Shown: positions 25,651 to 34,655 of the stretch, one piece after another
Layout of the letters: each line of letters begins with the position of its first letter
Numbering within the stretch: the stretch's first letter is position 1
Origin: Microbacterium sp. UFMG61
Lineage (GTDB): Bacteria; Actinomycetota; Actinomycetes; Actinomycetales; Microbacteriaceae
Reading direction: 5' to 3'
Length of the DNA stretch: 64,000 bases
Assembly (NCBI RefSeq): GCF_015354505.1
Contig: NZ_JACAFP010000005.1
Location: 186,001 to 250,000 of the forward strand
Notes under the pieces: model-generated
What the model saw: only the letters and a program-made list of their open reading frames with translations
What the model was told of the DNA's origin: nothing
Databases searched by the model: none
Program-made: the position numbers and the translations under genes

Positions 25651-25673
25651 CCATGGGGCCGCGTCTGATGGAG

Positions 25674-25747
25674 TGCCCTCGACTGGATTCGAACCAGCGA
25701 CCTGCCCTTTAGGAGAGGGCTGCTCTATCCTGCTGAGCTACGGGGGC
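25674..25747 (-). tRNA. tRNA-Arg (anticodon CCT)
   Basis: The reverse strand gives a 74-nt cloverleaf: acceptor GCCCCCG/CGAGGGC with one C-A mismatch (position 5-68), D stem GCTC/GAGC, anticodon stem GCCCT/AGGGC with loop CTCCTAA, and T arm GCTGG-TTCGAAT-CCAGT. The anticodon CCT reads AGG. The mismatch is odd but the rest is intact. No CCA is encoded. Confidence 0.93.
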
Positions 25748-25782
25748 GTGGGTTCCATTCTAGAGGCACCCTCGTCCCCGTC

Positions 25783-26280
25783 TCACGCTGCCAGAGCGAG
25801 GTACGGCTCCCATCGGGGGTCGCTGCGTTCGCTCCCCCGCACCGTCCAGGCGGTGCCGTGCGGGGGACGAGGCGTGAAGCGCAGCGCCCATCTCATCTCC
25901 TGAGGGGTGCGGTCGCTCTTCACGTTGTTGCAGCGCAGGCAGCAGGCCACGAGGTTCTCCCACGAGTCAGCTCCCCCGCGCGAACGAGGCAGCACATGGT
26001 CGATGGTCGAGGCGGCCTTGCCGCAGTACCCGCAGCGATGATCATCGCGCCGCAGAACACCCCGCCGGGTGACGGGAACACGTCTGCTCACAGGGATGCG
26101 CACGTAGCGCGACAGGATGATGACCGCCGGTCTGTCATACACGCCGTGGCTCCCCCAGACGGGATCATCCTCGACGCGTTCGATGACCGTGGCCTTGTCG
26201 TTCATGACCAGGACCAGGGCTCTCTTGAACGACACGATCGCCAGAGGCTCGTATCCCGCGTTCAGTACCAGTGTGCGCAT
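25783..26280 (-). CDS. HNH endonuclease family protein
   Basis: The 165-residue protein has the N-terminal LVLNAGYEPLAIVSFKRALVLVMNDKA domain found in a common actinobacterial HNH family, then a zinc-bound HNH nuclease core: RCGYCGKAASTIDHVLPRSRGGADSWENLVACCLRCNNVKSDRTP, with two CxxC pairs, the catalytic His in TIDHVLPRSRGG and the Asn in ENLVACC. The ATG at 26280 has AGAGG 6 nt upstream and is preferred over 26286. The natural role is not established; these genes are widespread and not tied to a restriction system. Here it stands alone behind tRNA-Arg. Confidence 0.9.
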   Translation of the reverse strand: MRTLVLNAGYEPLAIVSFKRALVLVMNDKATVIERVEDDPVWGSHGVYDRPAVIILSRYVRIPVSRRVPVTRRGVLRRDDHRCGYCGKAASTIDHVLPRSRGGADSWENLVACCLRCNNVKSDRTPQEMRWALRFTPRPPHGTAWTVRGSERSDPRWEPYLALAA

Positions 26281-26364
26281 CGTCATCCTCTCGATCCGCC
26301 GGGACGGCTTCCCGGCACTCTCGACTCACACGCGCCGCGCAGGACGTGAGCGCTCGCAGGGACG

Positions 26365-26395
26365 AAAAAAAGGCGCTGTCTACAGACAGCGCCTT
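26365..26395 (-). terminator. intrinsic terminator with a long U-run (minus strand)
   Basis: An 11-bp stem (26370-26380 with 26385-26395, AGGCGCTGTC/GACAGCGCCT) with loop TACA is followed on the minus strand by seven T (A at 26365-26371 on the + strand). It is the best classical terminator in the window. The stop codon of a 36-residue ORF lies across its loop. Confidence 0.9.
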
Positions 26396-26490
26396 CTACA
26401 CACGGCAGAACCGTGGAGTCCCTGCGGACGATGCTGAAGGACGTGACGACCGAGGGCATCCATGGTTCGGATGCTCGGTATTCGTTCCAT
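26380..26490 (-). CDS. possible 36-residue peptide ending in the terminator loop
   Basis: An ATG at 26490, with GGGAG 6 nt upstream, opens a 36-residue frame: MERIPSIRTMDALGRH.. ending AVCRRRCL. Its TAG (26380-26382) falls at the loop of the terminator. A TAGCCT hexamer (minus strand 26528-26523) could start a short transcript of about 150 nt. The peptide is basic with two cysteines near its end and matches nothing I know. It may be a real small protein, a leader peptide for the HNH gene downstream, or chance. Confidence 0.4.
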   Translation of the reverse strand: MERIPSIRTMDALGRHVLQHRPQGLHGSAVCRRRCL

Positions 26491-26645
26491 CAGCTTCTCC
26501 CGCCTGATACGACAACGCGTTCAGGCTAACCCATGAGCGGGGCGCGAGGGCCAAACTGCGGATGAACAGCCGAAGGCGTGTCCGAGAGGCCGCCCGCGAG
26601 GGAGTGTCCGCGGGGGTCGTCCACGCGCAGAGGAAGTGGAGGACC

Positions 26646-27479
26646 TCAGCCCGCGTTCGCACCGAGCCAGGCGATCGGCTCCATGAGTCCACCGTTCACC
26701 CAGACCTCGAAGTGCAGGTGGTTCGCGGTCGACCGTCCCGTGCTGCCGACGAAGCCGATCAGCTGCCCGGCGGCGACCGTCTCGCCGGCCTGCACCTGAC
26801 GCGAACCGTAGATCATGTGGCCATAAGTGGTCTGCACGCGCTGACCGCCCACGACGCTGTCGAGCATGACACAGACACCGTATCCGCCGATGCTCTCGGC
26901 TGAGGCACGAACCACGCCGGCGGCCGCCGCGTAGATCGGGGTGCCCGCGGGAGCGAGCATGTCGGCGCCCTGGTGAGCGCCGCCCACGGTGCGACTGACG
27001 TTGTACGAACCCTGAGGCAGCGGGTAGCGGACCTCGCCCGATCCGGGCGAGACGAGCGCATAGTTCCCGGTGTTGAAGTTGCCGCCGCCCGACGACGCCA
27101 GAGACGCGGCCGCTGCGGATGCAGCTGCAGCAGCTCGAGCCGCCGCCGCTTCTTCCGCCTTCTTCTTGGCGATCTCGTCGGGAGTGGTCGCGGTGAACGT
27201 GCCTCGATCGAGAGTGGCGGCCGTGGCTGCGGACGCGACGACGAGCGACTGCGAGTCGTCGGCTGCCAGCTGCTGAAGCGTCGTGGCGGCCGCTTCGCTC
27301 GGCTTGGAGGATGCGTACGCCGGCAGAGCGACCGCGGCGACCAGAGCACCGACTGCCCCGAAGATGGCGATCGATCGCAGAGGCTTCACGGCCTTGCGTG
27401 CGCTGGCCGCGGCACGGGTGGTGCGGGCGACTGCTCGATCTTCAGATGTCTTCGCGGGTGATTCGATGTCTTTGACCAA
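26646..27479 (-). CDS. secreted M23-family peptidoglycan peptidase
   Basis: A 277-residue protein with an N-terminal cytoplasmic segment, a signal/anchor helix (SIAIFGAVGALVAAVALPAYA, about residues 34-55), an Ala-rich coiled region and a C-terminal M23 (LytM) domain (about 165-275). Zinc ligands are visible: HQGADMLAPAGTPIYAAAAG gives the first His and Asp, and NHLHFEVWVNGG gives the HxH. An intact H(x)nD and HLH suggest an active enzyme that cuts peptide cross-links in peptidoglycan. The TTG at 27479 is chosen: AGGAGG lies 8-9 nt upstream, whereas the longer frame (GTG 27530) lacks a site. An unusually long leader precedes it. Confidence 0.85.
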   Translation of the reverse strand: MVKDIESPAKTSEDRAVARTTRAAASARKAVKPLRSIAIFGAVGALVAAVALPAYASSKPSEAAATTLQQLAADDSQSLVVASAATAATLDRGTFTATTPDEIAKKKAEEAAAARAAAAASAAAASLASSGGGNFNTGNYALVSPGSGEVRYPLPQGSYNVSRTVGGAHQGADMLAPAGTPIYAAAAGVVRASAESIGGYGVCVMLDSVVGGQRVQTTYGHMIYGSRQVQAGETVAAGQLIGFVGSTGRSTANHLHFEVWVNGGLMEPIAWLGANAG

Positions 27480-27732
27480 AACGTAATCCTCCTGCGCCTG
27501 CACGCTCGGGTAGCGCTGACTCGTCGGCACTCTGCTCTCGTGGCACGAATGTAGCTCGGGTACTTTGTGCGTTCTTACCGAGAAGACGACGAGCCTGGAA
27601 GGCGATCCTCTCGGGTATCGTCAGTGGGCTTTCGCGACGACCTGTCCGAGGTTACCGGAAGATAACGAAACTGTCACCCTGCGAAACTGGCAATCCCCGC
27701 AGAGGCGGAATCACGCGGGATTTCTGCCGGGA
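27480..27732 (-). other. 253-bp noncoding leader upstream of the M23 peptidase gene
   Basis: No gene is apparent here. A GTTATC-TTCCG-GTAACC inverted repeat (27650-27666, minus strand) may mark the promoter, leaving about 170 nt of 5' leader that ends in AGGAGG before the TTG start. Peptidase genes in actinobacteria are often controlled by c-di-AMP (ydaO) riboswitches, but I could not find that consensus here. Confidence 0.4.
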
Positions 27733-28434
27733 TCAGGCCGGTTCGCCCACGAGGAAGATGTGCGAGGCGAGCTCGACGGGCAGCTCGAGTCCGTCGTCCT
27801 TGCCCTCCATCTGGATGAGGACGTACCCCTCGTTGAAGCGGTAGTCGCCCTTCGCGCCCGGCACGACGCCGGCATCGCGAAGCTGCTCGAGCAGCTCGGG
27901 GTCGACCTGGGCGGGCTCCGCGAGACGACGGACCGTGCCTTCGATCGGGGCGCCCGCGGCGTTGAGCTTCTGCACGAGACCGATCACGCCCTCGTCGAAG
28001 GTGCGCGCAGGGGTGTCGCCGAGCTGGTCGAGGCCGGGGATCGGGTTGCCGTAGGGAGACTCGGTGGGGTGCCCGAGGAGCTCGACGAGACGACGCTCGA
28101 CCTGCTCGCTCATCACGTGCTCCCACCGGCACGCCTCTTCATGCACGTAGGCCCAGTCGAGACCGATCACGTCGGAGAGCAGACGCTCGGCGAGACGGTG
28201 CTTGCGCATGACGTCGACGGCCTTGCGACGGCCGGCGTCGGTCAGCTCGAGCGTGCGGTCTTCCGAGACGACGACGAGCCCATCGCGCTCCATCCGGCCG
28301 ACGGTCTGCGAGACCGTCGGGCCCGAGTGACCGAGGCGCTCGGAGATGCGTGCGCGCAGCGGGACGATGTTCTCCTCCTCGAGTTCGAGGATGGTGCGGA
28401 GATACATCTCCGTGGTGTCGATCAAGTCCGTCAT
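27733..28434 (-). CDS. DtxR/IdeR-family metal-dependent regulator
   Basis: The 233-residue protein has all three domains of the DtxR family: winged helix (1-70, MTDLIDTTEMYLRTILELEEE.. ISERLGHSGPTVSQTVGRMERDGLV), metal-binding dimerisation domain (about 75-140, with HRLAERLL, HEEACRWEHVMSEQVERRL, containing the His/Glu/Cys-type ligands Cys102, Glu105 and His106) and an SH3-like C-terminus (about 150-230). It should repress iron or manganese uptake genes when loaded with metal. A TAGGC-AA-GCCTA box 19 bp upstream suggests autoregulation. SD GGAGGG precedes the ATG. Iron (IdeR-like) is favoured by the LSDVIGLDWAYVHEEACRWEH block, but the metal is not certain. Confidence 0.92.
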   Translation of the reverse strand: MTDLIDTTEMYLRTILELEEENIVPLRARISERLGHSGPTVSQTVGRMERDGLVVVSEDRTLELTDAGRRKAVDVMRKHRLAERLLSDVIGLDWAYVHEEACRWEHVMSEQVERRLVELLGHPTESPYGNPIPGLDQLGDTPARTFDEGVIGLVQKLNAAGAPIEGTVRRLAEPAQVDPELLEQLRDAGVVPGAKGDYRFNEGYVLIQMEGKDDGLELPVELASHIFLVGEPA

Positions 28435-28452
28435 GCGGCCCTCCGAGTCTCG

Positions 28453-28466
28453 TTAGGCAAGCCTAC
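28453..28466. promoter_or_regulatory. DtxR-box-like palindrome upstream of the DtxR-type gene
   Basis: TTAGGCAAGCCTAC holds the inverted repeat TAGGC-AA-GCCTA, close to the known DtxR/IdeR operator TTAGGNNAGNCTNNNCTAA. It lies between the divergent dtxR-like gene (28434) and serC (28533, with -10 at 28521) and most likely controls the regulator itself. Confidence 0.6.
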
Positions 28467-28523
28467 ATTCCCCCGCGGACATCAGGCGTCATGCGGTGTG
28501 GAGGGGACATCGGCACGGCTTAG

Positions 28524-29645
<1,122 letters not shown>

Positions 29646-29663
29646 CCTTCGGGCAGGATGCAG

Positions 29664-29698
29664 AAAGGGGGCCGCGTGATCATCACGCGGCCCCCTTT
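29664..29698. terminator. terminator between serC and convergent DUF3027 gene
   Basis: A 17-bp perfect stem (29664-29680 with 29682-29698, AAAGGGGGCCGCGTGAT) ends in TTTGT on the + strand and AAAG on the other; likely stops both convergent transcripts. Confidence 0.9.
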
Positions 29699-29734
29699 GT
29701 CATGCTCGTCGCACTCGCGTGCCCGAGCGGACGG

Positions 29735-30397
29735 TCATTCCTCGTCGTCGGAGTCGCCGTCGGAGTCGTCGTCCTCGTCGGAGTCGTCGTCCTCGTCGTC
29801 GTCGTCCTCGTCCGAAGCGTCGTCCGCGGTGGCGGAATCGTCGAGTTCGTCGATGTCGACGCCGTCGAGATCACCGGCGTGCAGCACGCGCGGCTCCGCC
29901 GTCAGATCGTCGTCGTCGAGGTCGTCGTCATCATCGTCGTCCGCGTCGTCATCGTCATCGTCATCGAGGTCGTCCTCGTCCTCGTCGATGTCGTTGAGCT
30001 CGTCGTCGTCGAGTCCGTCCGCGTCATCCGCGTCGGGGTCGGCTTCGGCCGCGGCAGCAGCCTGCTCGGCCAGCTCCACCTGGTGCGCGCGGTACTCGGC
30101 GAGACGCTCGGCCCACGGCACCCACTCGGGCGCCAGCAGCGCTCCGTCGCCGGGGAGGAGTTCGATCTCGAGGACCGTGGGATCCTCCTCGTCGACACGC
30201 GCGACAGTCACGGTCCAGTACCAGCCGGGGTATCCGGGAAGGCGGTTCTCGAACCGCAGCGACACCGAACCGTCGTCCTCGGGGAGGTAGCCGGCCGCGG
30301 GACCGACGGTCGACGCCGGAGTGATCTCGTGCAGCGCCGCGAGCGCGAGATCATGAGCGTCGACGAGACGCTGATCGACGTCAGGCTTCGAGGTCAT
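29735..30397 (-). CDS. DUF3027-like protein with extremely acidic C-terminal tail
   Basis: A 220-residue protein. The N-terminal 115 residues form a domain typical of actinobacterial DUF3027 proteins (DAHDLALAALHEI, RFENRLPGYPGWYWTVTVARV, LLPGDGALLAPEWVPWAERL). From about residue 120 to the end it is mostly Asp and Glu with runs up to seven Asp. Such a tail is expected to be disordered and to mimic nucleic acid or bind basic proteins. The gene overlaps the end of the cold-shock gene by 17 bp, and the same pair is conserved in other actinobacteria, suggesting a joint role in RNA or transcription. Function is unknown. Confidence 0.8.
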   Translation of the reverse strand: MTSKPDVDQRLVDAHDLALAALHEITPASTVGPAAGYLPEDDGSVSLRFENRLPGYPGWYWTVTVARVDEEDPTVLEIELLPGDGALLAPEWVPWAERLAEYRAHQVELAEQAAAAAEADPDADDADGLDDDELNDIDEDEDDLDDDDDDDADDDDDDDLDDDDLTAEPRVLHAGDLDGVDIDELDDSATADDASDEDDDDEDDDSDEDDDSDGDSDDEE

Positions 30398-30761
30398 CAG
30401 CGACCTTGCGCAGGACGGCCGCGATCTTGCGGCCGTGCGAGGACGAGGGGTAGCGGCCGCGGCGCAGGTCGCCGCCGATGCCGTCGAGCAGCTTCACGAG
30501 GTCCTCGACGATGATCGCCATGTCGTCGGCCGGCTTGCGCTTGGCCTTCGCCAGACTCGGCGGGGCTTCGAGCACGCGCACCGAGAGCGCCTGCAGCCCG
30601 CGCTTTCCGTCGGCGACGCCGAACTCCACCCGAGCTCCGGCCTTCACAGCCGTCCCGGCGGGCATCGCCGACGCGTGCAGGAAGACATCCTGACCGTCAT
30701 CGGTGGCGATGAAGCCGAAACCCTTGTCTTCGTCGTAGAACCTGACCTTGCCGGTGGGCAT
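30381..30761 (-). CDS. cold-shock-domain protein with extended C-terminus
   Basis: A 126-residue protein. Residues 1-65 are a cold-shock domain with the RNA-binding motifs KGFGFI (RNP1) and DVFLHASAM (RNP2). The C-terminal half (AKRKPADDMAIIVEDLVKLLDGIGGDLRRGRYPSSSHGRKIAAVLRKVADDLEA) is a helical extension absent from the classic 67-residue CspA but common in an actinobacterial subgroup. It probably binds single-stranded RNA or DNA. It overlaps DUF3027 downstream, so the two proteins are likely made together. Confidence 0.93.
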   Translation of the reverse strand: MPTGKVRFYDEDKGFGFIATDDGQDVFLHASAMPAGTAVKAGARVEFGVADGKRGLQALSVRVLEAPPSLAKAKRKPADDMAIIVEDLVKLLDGIGGDLRRGRYPSSSHGRKIAAVLRKVADDLEA

Positions 30762-30896
30762 GGGAGAAACCTCGCTGAGTCGGTGTGGAGCTGGAAGGCG
30801 CGCAGATGCGCCTGCCCTCAGCCTACCGGTCGGCGCGCGCCGAAGCCGAGGCCGCCCGCGGAACCGTCAGGCCCCGCAGCGACTAGGCTGAGACGG

Positions 30897-31169
30897 ATGA
30901 ACATGCAGAGTCCTGAACCGGATGTCCCCGTGCGCCGAGTCGACCGCATTCTGGCGTTCACGGCACTGGGCCTCGCCGCGGCCTCGATCCTCTGCTTCTT
31001 CGCGATCATCATCGGCACGGCCGTCGGCATGCAGCAGCAGGACTTCGGCTCGGGAGTCTGGCCGCTCGTGGCTGCGGTCCCCTACTGGGGACTCCCCGCG
31101 GCGTTCGTGATGATCATCGTCCTGCTCTCGATGAGCTTCGTGCGCAAGGGTCGCGCCTCGCGATCCTGA
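30897..31169 (+). CDS. small two-helix membrane protein
   Basis: A 90-residue protein with two hydrophobic helices (about 17-43 and 52-80) and a basic C-terminus KGRASRS. Similar actinobacterial proteins exist before the XPB cluster but have no known function, and they are sometimes mislabelled as transporter components. TAGGCT (30884-30889) lies 7 nt upstream of the ATG, so it is probably leaderless. The next gene, a helicase-associated protein, starts 10 bp later, which suggests co-transcription. Confidence 0.75.
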   Translation: MNMQSPEPDVPVRRVDRILAFTALGLAAASILCFFAIIIGTAVGMQQQDFGSGVWPLVAAVPYWGLPAAFVMIIVLLSMSFVRKGRASRS

Positions 31170-31179
31170 GGCCATCGGC

Positions 31180-32892
31180 ATGACGACGCACGCCCGCCCC
31201 CTCGCCGAACGGCTGGCCGCGGCGAGCGATGCCGAGCTCGCCACGCTGTTCACGGCGCGCACCGTGCGCGCCGATGCCGGATGGCAGGACTTCTTCGATG
31301 CCGCCGAAGCCCTGCTCGACGCGGGCTCCCTCGCCCGGGTGCTTCCGACGCTGACCCGCAGCGAGGCCATCGCTCTGCATGCGGCCGCACTCTCGGCATC
31401 CGCAGTCCCCGAATCCGCCGAGCGTGCGGCGCTCCTGTCACTCGCCCTGGTGCGCCCGGACGGCGTGCCGTGGCCGGCGGTGGCGTCGGCCGTCGCCGAA
31501 CGCCCTGCGCCTGCCGCCGTCGACCCCGCGGCACCCGTCGCCGCGGACGAGACCGCAGAGGCGCACGCGGCGGAGCGGGCGTTCACCACGGTGTCGGCCG
31601 TGGCAGATCTGCTGCTGCTGGCGCGCGACCGGCCCTTCACCCTGCTCACCGGCGGCACTCTCAGCGCGGGTGAGAAACGGCAGCTCGGCGAGGCGGGGCT
31701 CGATGCCGACACGCTCGACGCACTCGTCGCCATCGCCACGACCGCGGGATTGATGACGGTCGATGACCGCCGTCTGCGCACGACCGTCAGCGCAGAGGCA
31801 TGGCTGCGCTCCTCAGTCGCCGACAGGTGGAGCGCCCTGGTCTCCGGCCACCGCGATGCACTGCCCCGCGGCGTGCGCGATCACGACGGCGGATGGATCC
31901 CGACCTCCGACTGGACCCACGCGCACCCCTGGGACGCGTCCTGGCCCGAGCGCAGCGCGGCGCTGCTCGAACGCGCCCGACTTCTCGGGCTCCGCGCCGA
32001 CGATGACAGCGAACCGTCGTGGGCGATGACGGTGCGTCACGGCGCGCCGATCGATCCGCGGCCGCTCACGCTGCTTCTGCCCAGCGAGGTCGACCGCATC
32101 TTCCTCCAGAACGACCTGAGCGCGATCGCTCCCGGGCCGCTCGCGCCAGCGCTCGATGTGCGGCTGCGCACCATCGCCGCCCGCGAATCCGCCGCGCAGG
32201 CATCGTCGTACCGGTTCTCCCCGGAGTCCGTCGCGAGGGCGCTCGTCGCGGGCGAGACCGAGGAGTCGATCGTCGAGTTCCTCGAGGGCGTCTCACTCAC
32301 CGGCATCCCGCAGCCGCTCCGATATCTCGTGACCCAGACGGCGCAGCGTCACGGGCTCGTGCGGGTGTCGACGGATTCCGAGACCGGGCGCACACGCATC
32401 GAGAGTGCCGACAGCACCCTGCTCGACGCGATGTCGGTCGATCAGACACTGCGACCGCTCGGACTCTCCTCGCATGTCGGCTCGCTCACCACCCACGTCG
32501 GCCGCGACACCGTCTACTGGGCGCTGGTGGATGCCCGGTATCCGGCGACGCTCGTCGACGAACAGGGCACAGCACTGACCGGGGAGCGGAACCCGGCGGC
32601 AGACCCCGCTCCGCCGACGCCCGTCGACTTCGCCCCGCTGATCGCCGCGCTGCGGTCGCACCAGGGACCGGATGCCGACGCGGCCTGGCTCGATCGCGAG
32701 CTCGAGGCGGCCGTGCGATCGCGCGCCACGCTTCGAGTGACGATCGGGATGCCCGACGGCTCGACGCGCGACCTGCTGCTGGAGGCGACCGGTCTCGGCG
32801 GCGGACGCCTCCGAGGCAGGGACCGCGCGGCCGACGTCGAGCGCACGCTGCCGGTGTCGAGCATCCGCGCCGCCACCGTGATCGAGCAGTAA
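31180..32892 (+). CDS. helicase-associated-domain protein (XPB partner)
   Basis: A 570-residue, mostly helical soluble protein. The middle and C-terminal part match the Helicase_C_3 (helicase-associated) family found directly upstream of XPB helicases in actinobacteria: LLPSEVDRIFLQNDLSAIAPGPL, YRFSPESVARALVAGETEESIVEFLEGVSLTGIPQPLRYLV and LGLSSHVGSLTTHVGRDTVYWALVDARYPATLV. It has no visible ATPase motif. It ends 11 bp before the XPB gene. The likely role is as partner or regulator of the helicase in DNA repair; no direct activity is known to me. Confidence 0.8.
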   Translation: MTTHARPLAERLAAASDAELATLFTARTVRADAGWQDFFDAAEALLDAGSLARVLPTLTRSEAIALHAAALSASAVPESAERAALLSLALVRPDGVPWPAVASAVAERPAPAAVDPAAPVAADETAEAHAAERAFTTVSAVADLLLLARDRPFTLLTGGTLSAGEKRQLGEAGLDADTLDALVAIATTAGLMTVDDRRLRTTVSAEAWLRSSVADRWSALVSGHRDALPRGVRDHDGGWIPTSDWTHAHPWDASWPERSAALLERARLLGLRADDDSEPSWAMTVRHGAPIDPRPLTLLLPSEVDRIFLQNDLSAIAPGPLAPALDVRLRTIAARESAAQASSYRFSPESVARALVAGETEESIVEFLEGVSLTGIPQPLRYLVTQTAQRHGLVRVSTDSETGRTRIESADSTLLDAMSVDQTLRPLGLSSHVGSLTTHVGRDTVYWALVDARYPATLVDEQGTALTGERNPAADPAPPTPVDFAPLIAALRSHQGPDADAAWLDRELEAAVRSRATLRVTIGMPDGSTRDLLLEATGLGGGRLRGRDRAADVERTLPVSSIRAATVIEQ

Positions 32893-32903
32893 ACTGGACA
32901 GCT

Positions 32904-34544
32904 ATGTCTGATGGCCCCCTGATCGTCCAGAGCGACCGCACCGTGCTGCTCGAAGTCGCCCACGCCGACGCCGAGAGCGCCCGCCACGAGCTGGCGATCT
33001 TCGCGGAACTCGAGCGCGCACCCGAGCACATCCATACCTACCGGATCACCCGCCTGGGACTCTGGAACGCCCGTGCCGCCGGCCACACGGCCGAGGACAT
33101 GCTCGAGACCCTCGATCGCTGGTCGCGCTTCCCCGTGCCGCCGTCGGTCTCGGTCGATCTGCGCGAGACCGTCAACCGCTACGGGCGCCTCGTGATCGAG
33201 CGCGACGACGAGGGAATCCTGATCCTGCGCTCGAGCGACCCGGCTGTGCTCACGCAGGTGGCGAACAACAAGCGCATCCAGCCGCTGCTCCTCGGGCACC
33301 CGACACCCGAGTCCTTCATCGTCGACGCCTGGGCGCGCGGCCAGATCAAGCAGGAGCTGCTGAAGATCGGCTGGCCCGCCGAGGACCTCGCCGGGTACAC
33401 CCCGGGCACTCCTCATGAGATCGAGCTGGCTGAGGACGGCTGGCAGATCCGCCCGTACCAGCAGGATGCCGTGGATGCCTTCTCGAAGGACGGCTCCGGC
33501 GTCGTGGTGCTGCCCTGCGGTGCCGGCAAGACGATCGTGGGCGCCGGAGCGATGGCCGCGACCAAGACGACGACCCTGATCCTCGTGACGAACACCGTGT
33601 CCGCGCGCCAGTGGCGGGACGAGCTCCTGAAGCGCACGAGCCTGACGCCCGAAGAGATCGGCGAGTACTCGGGCCAGGCCAAGGAGGTCAAGCCGGTCAC
33701 GATCGCGACGTACCAGATCCTCACGGCGAAGCGGAAGGGCGAGTACGCGCACCTGGCGCTGCTCGATGCGCTCGACTGGGGTCTCATCGTCTACGACGAG
33801 GTGCACCTGCTGCCCGCTCCCGTCTTCAAGCTCACCGCCGATCTGCAGGCCCGCCGTCGCATCGGACTCACCGCGACGCTCGTCCGCGAAGACGGCCGCG
33901 AAGGCGATGTCTTCAGCCTGATCGGCCCCAAGCGGTTCGACGCACCGTGGAAGCAGATCGAAGCGCAGGGGTTCATCTCCCCCGCCGTCTGCTACGAGGT
34001 GCGCGTCGACCTGCCGCCGAGCGACCGCCTCGAGTACGCCGCGGCGACCGACGACGAGCGCTACCGCCTCGCGGCGTCGGCCCCCGCCAAGATCCAGGCG
34101 GTGCGCGAGCTCATCGCGAAGCACGAGGACGAGCGGATCCTCGTGATCGGCCAGTACCTCGACCAGCTCGACTCCCTGTCGCAGTCGCTGAACGCTCCGC
34201 AGATCACGGGAGCCACCCCGGTGGACGAACGCGAACAGCTGTACCAGGCGTTCCGCGAGGGCGAGATCCCGGTGCTCGTGGTGTCGAAGGTGGCGAACTT
34301 CTCGATCGATCTGCCCGAAGCCTCCGTGGCCATCCAGGTGTCCGGCTCGTTCGGATCGCGACAGGAGGAGGCGCAGCGCCTCGGACGCCTGTTGCGGCCC
34401 AAGAAGTCGGGGCACACGGCGAGCTTCTACACGCTCGTCGCGCGCGACACGATCGATCAGGACTACGCGCAGAACCGCCAGCGGTTCCTCGCCGAACAGG
34501 GGTACAGCTACACGATCATGGATGCTGACGCGATCGCGGCCTGA
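32904..34544 (+). CDS. XPB/Ssl2-type DNA repair helicase
   Basis: A 546-residue SF2 helicase related to archaeal and eukaryotic XPB. An N-terminal XPB-specific domain (1-160) precedes helicase motifs: RPYQQDAVDAF (Q-like), VVVLPCGAGKTIVGAGAM (motif I), VTNTVSARQWRDEL (Ia), IVYDEVHLLPAP (II, DEVH), GLTATLVREDGREGD (III, with the RED residues typical of XPB), ILVIGQYLDQLDSL (IV), VLVVSKVANFSIDLPEASVAIQVSG (V) and SRQEEAQRLGRLLRP (VI). All catalytic residues are present. Bacterial XPB unwinds DNA 3'-5' and can act with the Bax1 nuclease in archaea; no such nuclease is next to it here. It follows the helicase-associated gene closely. Confidence 0.95.
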   Translation: MSDGPLIVQSDRTVLLEVAHADAESARHELAIFAELERAPEHIHTYRITRLGLWNARAAGHTAEDMLETLDRWSRFPVPPSVSVDLRETVNRYGRLVIERDDEGILILRSSDPAVLTQVANNKRIQPLLLGHPTPESFIVDAWARGQIKQELLKIGWPAEDLAGYTPGTPHEIELAEDGWQIRPYQQDAVDAFSKDGSGVVVLPCGAGKTIVGAGAMAATKTTTLILVTNTVSARQWRDELLKRTSLTPEEIGEYSGQAKEVKPVTIATYQILTAKRKGEYAHLALLDALDWGLIVYDEVHLLPAPVFKLTADLQARRRIGLTATLVREDGREGDVFSLIGPKRFDAPWKQIEAQGFISPAVCYEVRVDLPPSDRLEYAAATDDERYRLAASAPAKIQAVRELIAKHEDERILVIGQYLDQLDSLSQSLNAPQITGATPVDEREQLYQAFREGEIPVLVVSKVANFSIDLPEASVAIQVSGSFGSRQEEAQRLGRLLRPKKSGHTASFYTLVARDTIDQDYAQNRQRFLAEQGYSYTIMDADAIAA

Positions 34545-34655
34545 CCGCCTCGCGCCGCCTCCACAGCGCCGTCGCACCGGCGCTTCGCCCTCGGCGTACT
34601 CGCCGCTCCGACGGATCACCAGCATTCCCATCGACGGAGTCACCATAATGGGGTC

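Noticed and set aside
25674..25747. tRNA-Arg as a pseudo-tRNA because of the C-A mismatch in the acceptor stem
   Set aside because: All other stems and the anticodon loop are intact, and single acceptor mismatches occur in functional tRNAs.
27480..27732. A c-di-AMP (ydaO) riboswitch before the M23 peptidase gene
   Set aside because: I looked because such peptidases often carry one, but the conserved GGGGGA/CCGAAC-type cores are not present.
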